Below, piece after piece: positions 60,117 through 64,000 of a stretch of DNA of 64,000 bases; position 1 is the stretch's first letter, and each line of letters opens with the position of its first letter. A program made the position numbers and the translations under genes. This stretch comes from Macrostomum hystrix (Eukaryota; Platyhelminthes; Macrostomidae): assembly GCA_950097015.1 (NCBI GenBank), contig CATNEN010000002.1, positions 2,728,001 through 2,792,000 on the forward strand, written 5' to 3'. The notes below the pieces were generated by a model. The model was not told the DNA's origin, did no database searches, and saw only the letters and a program-made list of their open reading frames with translations.

Positions 60117-62913
60117 ATGAATCTGAAGATTGCTTTGGTTGTTCCTGTTTTGATGGCCATTTTGGCCTACCTGCTCTATGAGCCAGTGCCAAAATTTATT
60201 GAAGACAAATACTCTGTTGTAATGCAAATAGGTGTTGGAAAGCTATGCTCTTACTTTGTAAGTAAACAATTCGGAAACCTAATTATGGACTGTTTGTGTT
60301 AAATAGGAGTAATTATGTCAGTTCCTTTTTCTGCAGCTGGATACTGTTAACTTGGATTATAGCTTAGTGATTGGAGTGCCACATGGTTCGATTCCTGACT
60401 AATTCTCACAGAAGTTATTCAGTCCATGGACTGAACAGCCATGCTGTCGGCTGCACATCTGGTCTGATTAAAGCATGTTTATTTATTTTTATTATCATCT
60501 TTGTCACTAATTTGTGATTCTCTTATCGCAGGGGCACGCCATCTCCCTGACTGGTCTATGGGACGCTCCGCAGTTCTGGCTTCAGAGGCTGGCTGACGAC
60601 CTTCTGCTGTCGCCCTCCCTGCCAGCAAACAGCAGCCGTTTGTCTGTCTGGCAGACTCGCTTTGCAAACTCGCGCGCCCTTGTGTTCAAACCAAGCGGAG
60701 CTCGCCCTGGCGGCCCCGCACTGATTTGGATTCACGGCGGCGGCTGGGTCATGAGCTCACCGGAGACCTACTCAGGCTTCACTGCTCGATTCGCCGTGCA
60801 GACCAATATCACTGTGGTGTCCATCGAGTGAGCGCTGCATACTTTCTGCTGGGTTGTCTTCTGCATCCTTCTGGGCCTTTGTCTTCTTGAACTTCCGCAT
60901 TCGTCACTCAGGTCCTGTATCCTCAAGACCCTCAGGTCACCTCTCTTGAGGTCCTGTATCCTCATGACCCTCAGGTCACCTCTCTTGAGGTCCTGTATCC
61001 TCATGACCATCAGGTCACCTTTCTTGAGGTCCTGTATCCTCATGACCCTCAGGTCCCCTCTCTTGAGGTCCTGTATCCTCATGACCCTCAGGTCCCCTCT
61101 CTTGAGGTCCTGTATCCTCATGACCCTCAGGTCACCTCTCTTGAGGTCCTGTATCCTCATGACCATCAGGTCACCTCTCTTGAGGTCCTGTATCCTCATG
61201 ACCCTCAGGTCTCCTCTCTTGAGGTCCTGTATCCTCATGACCCTCAGGTCCCCTCTCTTGAGGTCCTGTATCCTCATGACCCTCAGGTCCCCTCTCTTGA
61301 GGTCCTGTATCCTCATGACCCTCAGGTCACCTCTCTTGAGGTCCTGTATCCTCATGACCCTCAGGTCCCCTCTCTTGAGGTCCTGTATCCTCATGACCCT
61401 CAGGTCCCCTCTCTTGAGGTCCTGTATCCTCATGACCCTCAGGTCCCCTCTCTTGAGGTCCTGTATCCTCATGACCCTCAGGTCACCTCTCTTGAGGTCC
61501 TGTATCCTCATGACCCTCAGGTCCCCTCTCTTGAGGTCCTGTATCCTCATGACCCTCAGGTCACCTCTCTTGAGGTCCTGTATCCTCATGACCATCAGGT
61601 CACCTTTCTTGAGGTCCTGTATCCTCATGACCCTCAGGTCACCTTTCTTGAGGTCCTGTATCCTCATGACCCTCAGGTCACGTTTCTTGAGGTCCTGTAT
61701 CCTCATGACCCTCAGGTCCCCTCTCTTGAGGTCCTGTATCCTCATGACCCTCCGGTCCCCTCTCTTGAGGTCCTGTTTTCTTATGACCCTCAGGTCACAT
61801 CTCTTGAGGTCCTGTATCCTCATGACCCTCCGGTCCCCTCTCTTGAGGTCCTGTATCCTCATGACCCTCAGGTCACCTCTCTTCAGGTCCTGAGGAACCT
61901 TTAGGTCTCCTGTCTTCAGATCCTGAGGAACTAAGGAACCCTCAGGTCTGTTTTCTTCAACCTTCAGGTCTCCTTTCTTTAGGTTCAGTTTCCTCATAAC
62001 CCTCAGGTCTCCTGTCTTCAGTTCCTGAGGAACCCCAAAGTCAGTCCTTCACCTTCAGGCTGACTTTCCTCTCTTCAGTGCCATGTCTTCTGCTCCTTCC
62101 GCAGCTACCGGCTGGCACCAGAGCATCAATTCCCAGCCGCTCTGGACGACTGTCTAGCCGCTGTTCGATCAATCATGGCCAACGCGTCAACTCTGGACGT
62201 TAATCCGCACCGAATTATGCTTGGTGGCGACAGTGCGGGCGGTCAGTTAGCCGCTTCGGTTACACAGATGATGGCGAACGCCAAGGAGCCGCTAACGCCG
62301 CGGCTTCAGATGCTAATCTATCCCATCACCCAGTTGGTGAATTTCCGAACTCAATCGCACAGGGAGAGCTATCGCTCGCCTCTTCTGACTGGCAGACAGG
62401 TGGCCGAGGCAGCCAGCCTTTATATCACTGGCCGGCTGGGGCACTGGCGCAGTATCCTTGGCAACGGGCATGTTAGTAAGGCCGTGAGGGCCGCTTATGC
62501 CAAGCGGGTGAGTGTCAACTCTTGAGTCCACAAATTCCTAATCCGCAATCACAAATCCTAAGAAAAACTTCCCCTCAAATGCGCAGCTGGGCGAGTCGAT
62601 GCCCACAGAGGCCAGTAACATTGACAACGGCCTAGCAACTAAGCTTGAGAAGTTGCTCATCGATCCGAGACTGTCGCCTCTCCTGGCGCCCAGTCTGGAC
62701 TCGCTGTACGTTCCGCCTGCCTACATTGTGGCCTGCCAGCACGACCCCCTGCGCAGCGATGCTTACCTGTACTACAAGCGATTGGAGAGATTCGGAGTTC
62801 GAGTCTATTATAAGTACTACCCGTGCTATCACAGCTGCCTCACCGGTGACCTAGACGCCAAGCAGATGGTGGACGATATGGTCATGTTTTTCAACAGCAA
62901 CGCGCTGCTGTGA
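60117..62913 (+). CDS. arylacetamide deacetylase-like esterase (four exons, 388 aa)
   Basis: Alpha/beta-hydrolase of the hormone-sensitive-lipase/AADAC family, probably an ER-membrane ester hydrolase facing the lumen. Exons: 60117-60257 (phase 0), 60532-60827 (phase 2), 62105-62507 (phase 0), 62587-62913; all donors and acceptors are canonical. The N-terminus LKIALVVPVLMAILAYLLYE is a signal-anchor helix. The oxyanion motif is WIHGGGWVMS. DYRLAPEHQFPAALDDC follows across the exon 2/3 junction. The nucleophile is Ser in LGGDSAGGQLAAS. The acid is Asp in ACQHDPLRSD, and the His is in YYPCYHSCLTGD near the C-terminus. The length suits the family (vertebrate AADAC about 400 aa). A pyrimidine-rich acceptor ending 60105 hints at a 5' UTR intron. 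Substrate unknown. Confidence 0.93.
60352..60475 (+). mobile_element. short tRNA-SINE in AADAC-like intron 1
   Basis: TTATAGCTTAGTGATTGG (A-box-like) and GGTTCGATTCC (perfect B box, 60385-60395), but the spacing between them is shorter than in a tRNA. The following CCATGGACTGAACAGC and GTCGGCTGCACATCTGG match the body of the SINE at 37.2-37.6 kb. Confidence 0.75.
60890..62030. repeat. 39-bp minisatellite in AADAC-like intron 2
   Basis: About 27 copies of a 39-bp unit (TCCTGTATCCTCATGACCCT plus CAGGTCCCCTCTCTTGAGG), degenerate at the 3' end. It occupies most of the 1.28-kb intron (60828-62104). The 13-codon period makes false ORFs of 315 and 409 codons on the two strands. Each unit carries two AG|GT steps (CTCAG|GT and TTGAG|GT) in gene sense. 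Confidence 0.95.
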
Positions 62914-62969
62914 GGCTGTTTTGAGAAGTAGACTTAATAAGTACATAGAGGTACAATTATGATGATAAG

Positions 62970-63500
62970 TCGTGTAGGTTTGAGAAGTACGCTCAGGAGC
63001 TGAGAAGTAGACTGTTGGTTAAAAAGTAGACTGAGGTGATAGAAAGTAGACTATGGAACTGAGAAGTAGACGGGAACTGAGAAGTAGACGGGGGATCTCA
63101 GAAGTAGACAGGGGGATAAGAAGTAGACTAGAGAACTGAGAAGTAGACTAGAGAACTGAGAAGTAGACAGGGGAACTGAGAAGTAGACTGATGGGATGAG
63201 AAGTAGATTGGGGGTGAGAAGTAGACTGGGGGATGAGAAGTAGACTTGGGGGTGAGAAGTAGACTGAGGGGATGAGAAGTAGACTGGGGGATGAGAAGTA
63301 GACTGGGGGGATGATAAGTAGACACGGGAACTGAGAAGCAGACTTAGGGGATGAGAAGTAGACAGGGGAACTGAGAAGTAGACTTAGGGGATGAGAAGTA
63401 GATAGGGGAACTGAGAAGTAGACTGGGGAACTGAGAAGTAGACAGGGGAACTGAGAAGTAGACTGGAGAACTGAGAAGTAGACTGGAGAACTGAGAAGTA
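62970..63500. repeat. 20-bp minisatellite downstream of the AADAC-like gene
   Basis: About 27 copies of GAGAAGTAGACTGGGGAACT with GGGGATGA and AGACAGGG variants. It starts about 60 bp past the stop codon, probably within or just after the 3' UTR. Confidence 0.95.
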
Positions 63501-64000
63501 GGGTACGATAGGCTTGTATTATGAGGTGAATGTGAGTGGAATCAAAATTGGCCATTCTTGTGTGAAATGAAGTCAGATGGTGGAAAATGATAATTTTCGT
63601 ATTTGTGCATCGTGTTAATTTAATGTTGCCTTTACAACTGCTACTGTATTTTTTTATCCAAATTATTAGTTTTTACCACAGAATACTGTACAGTGTATTC
63701 TGTGGTTTTTACCTATTTAGAATGGAACATTTTGAGCACTTTGCATTGTAACGGTCGAGTTATTTCGACTAATTTTTATTCCTTCCATTCTGGAAACACT
63801 TCATTTATAACTTCACTATTTATTAACTTATTTCGCATCTTGCTACTAATTACTCGTAGTAGGCTGATTTGCGCATTATCGGTCCTGTATTTTTGTCCTT
63901 CATTTTTTCTACTGATCATGCAGTTGCCGCAGTGGGACGTGTCAAATTTCCCAATTTGCCCATTGCTGCATGATACTTTTAAGCGAGTATATTTTCATTG
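63501..64000. other. AT-rich end of window
   Basis: No gene recognised. A short palindrome-like stretch, ACAGAATACTGTACAGTGTATTCTGTG, lies around 63680-63705. Confidence 0.35.

Noticed and set aside
60768-61997. 409- and 315-codon ORFs on opposite strands
   Set aside because: Both are translations of the 39-bp array inside AADAC-like intron 2.

Overview
This window is nuclear DNA of an animal. The genes have GT-AG introns and GC-richer exons set in AT-rich surroundings. The products are metazoan families: three rhodopsin-type GPCRs, two Rho GTPases, an oxysterol-binding-protein-related protein (ORP) and an arylacetamide-deacetylase-like esterase. There are tRNA-derived SINEs and a short degenerate TTAGGG tract, the telomere motif of most animals. 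The divergent GPCR motifs and heavy tandem-repeat load would suit a spiralian such as a free-living flatworm, but I cannot fix the phylum from sequence alone.

Layout. 0-2.5 kb: minisatellite, a probable terminal exon and an AT-rich 3' region. 2.6-8 kb: telomere-like tract, a 2.4-kb minisatellite and gene-poor DNA. 8-12.1 kb: two single-exon GPCR genes on the minus strand, with an 18-bp minisatellite just past the stop of the second. 13.2-15.7 kb: a 12/48-bp minisatellite interrupted by a 525-bp segment whose near-identical copy lies at 16.9-17.4 kb, then a SINE with target-site duplications and a 31-bp array. 16.2-19.9 kb: a two-exon GPCR (+) whose intron is mostly minisatellite. 20.3-23.7 kb: 17-bp array and a large mirror-image inverted minisatellite. 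23.9-26.2 kb: two dead DNA transposons, one with intact TIRs and a TA duplication. 27.6-34.6 kb: a divergent Cdc42-like gene and a canonical CDC42 gene in tandem on the minus strand. 35-40 kb: MITE-like inverted-repeat elements, a Merlin-like relic and a SINE in a domain rich in AGGCCTA. 41-42.1 kb: an unrecognised two-exon gene (+). 43-45.4 kb: two minisatellites. 45.7-55.8 kb: an eight-exon ORP gene (+). 56.8-57.2 kb: a possible small gene. 60.1-62.9 kb: a four-exon AADAC-like esterase (+), then a 20-bp array.

The genes do not form a pathway. The two Rho genes look like an old tandem duplicate pair, and the three GPCRs lie within 12 kb. The dominant theme is that nearly every long intron (about ten in five genes) is filled with its own minisatellite, of period 11-50 bp, different from intron to intron. 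In several cases the array starts at the 5' splice site, and its unit resembles the donor sequence. Most long ORFs in the window are artefacts of these arrays.
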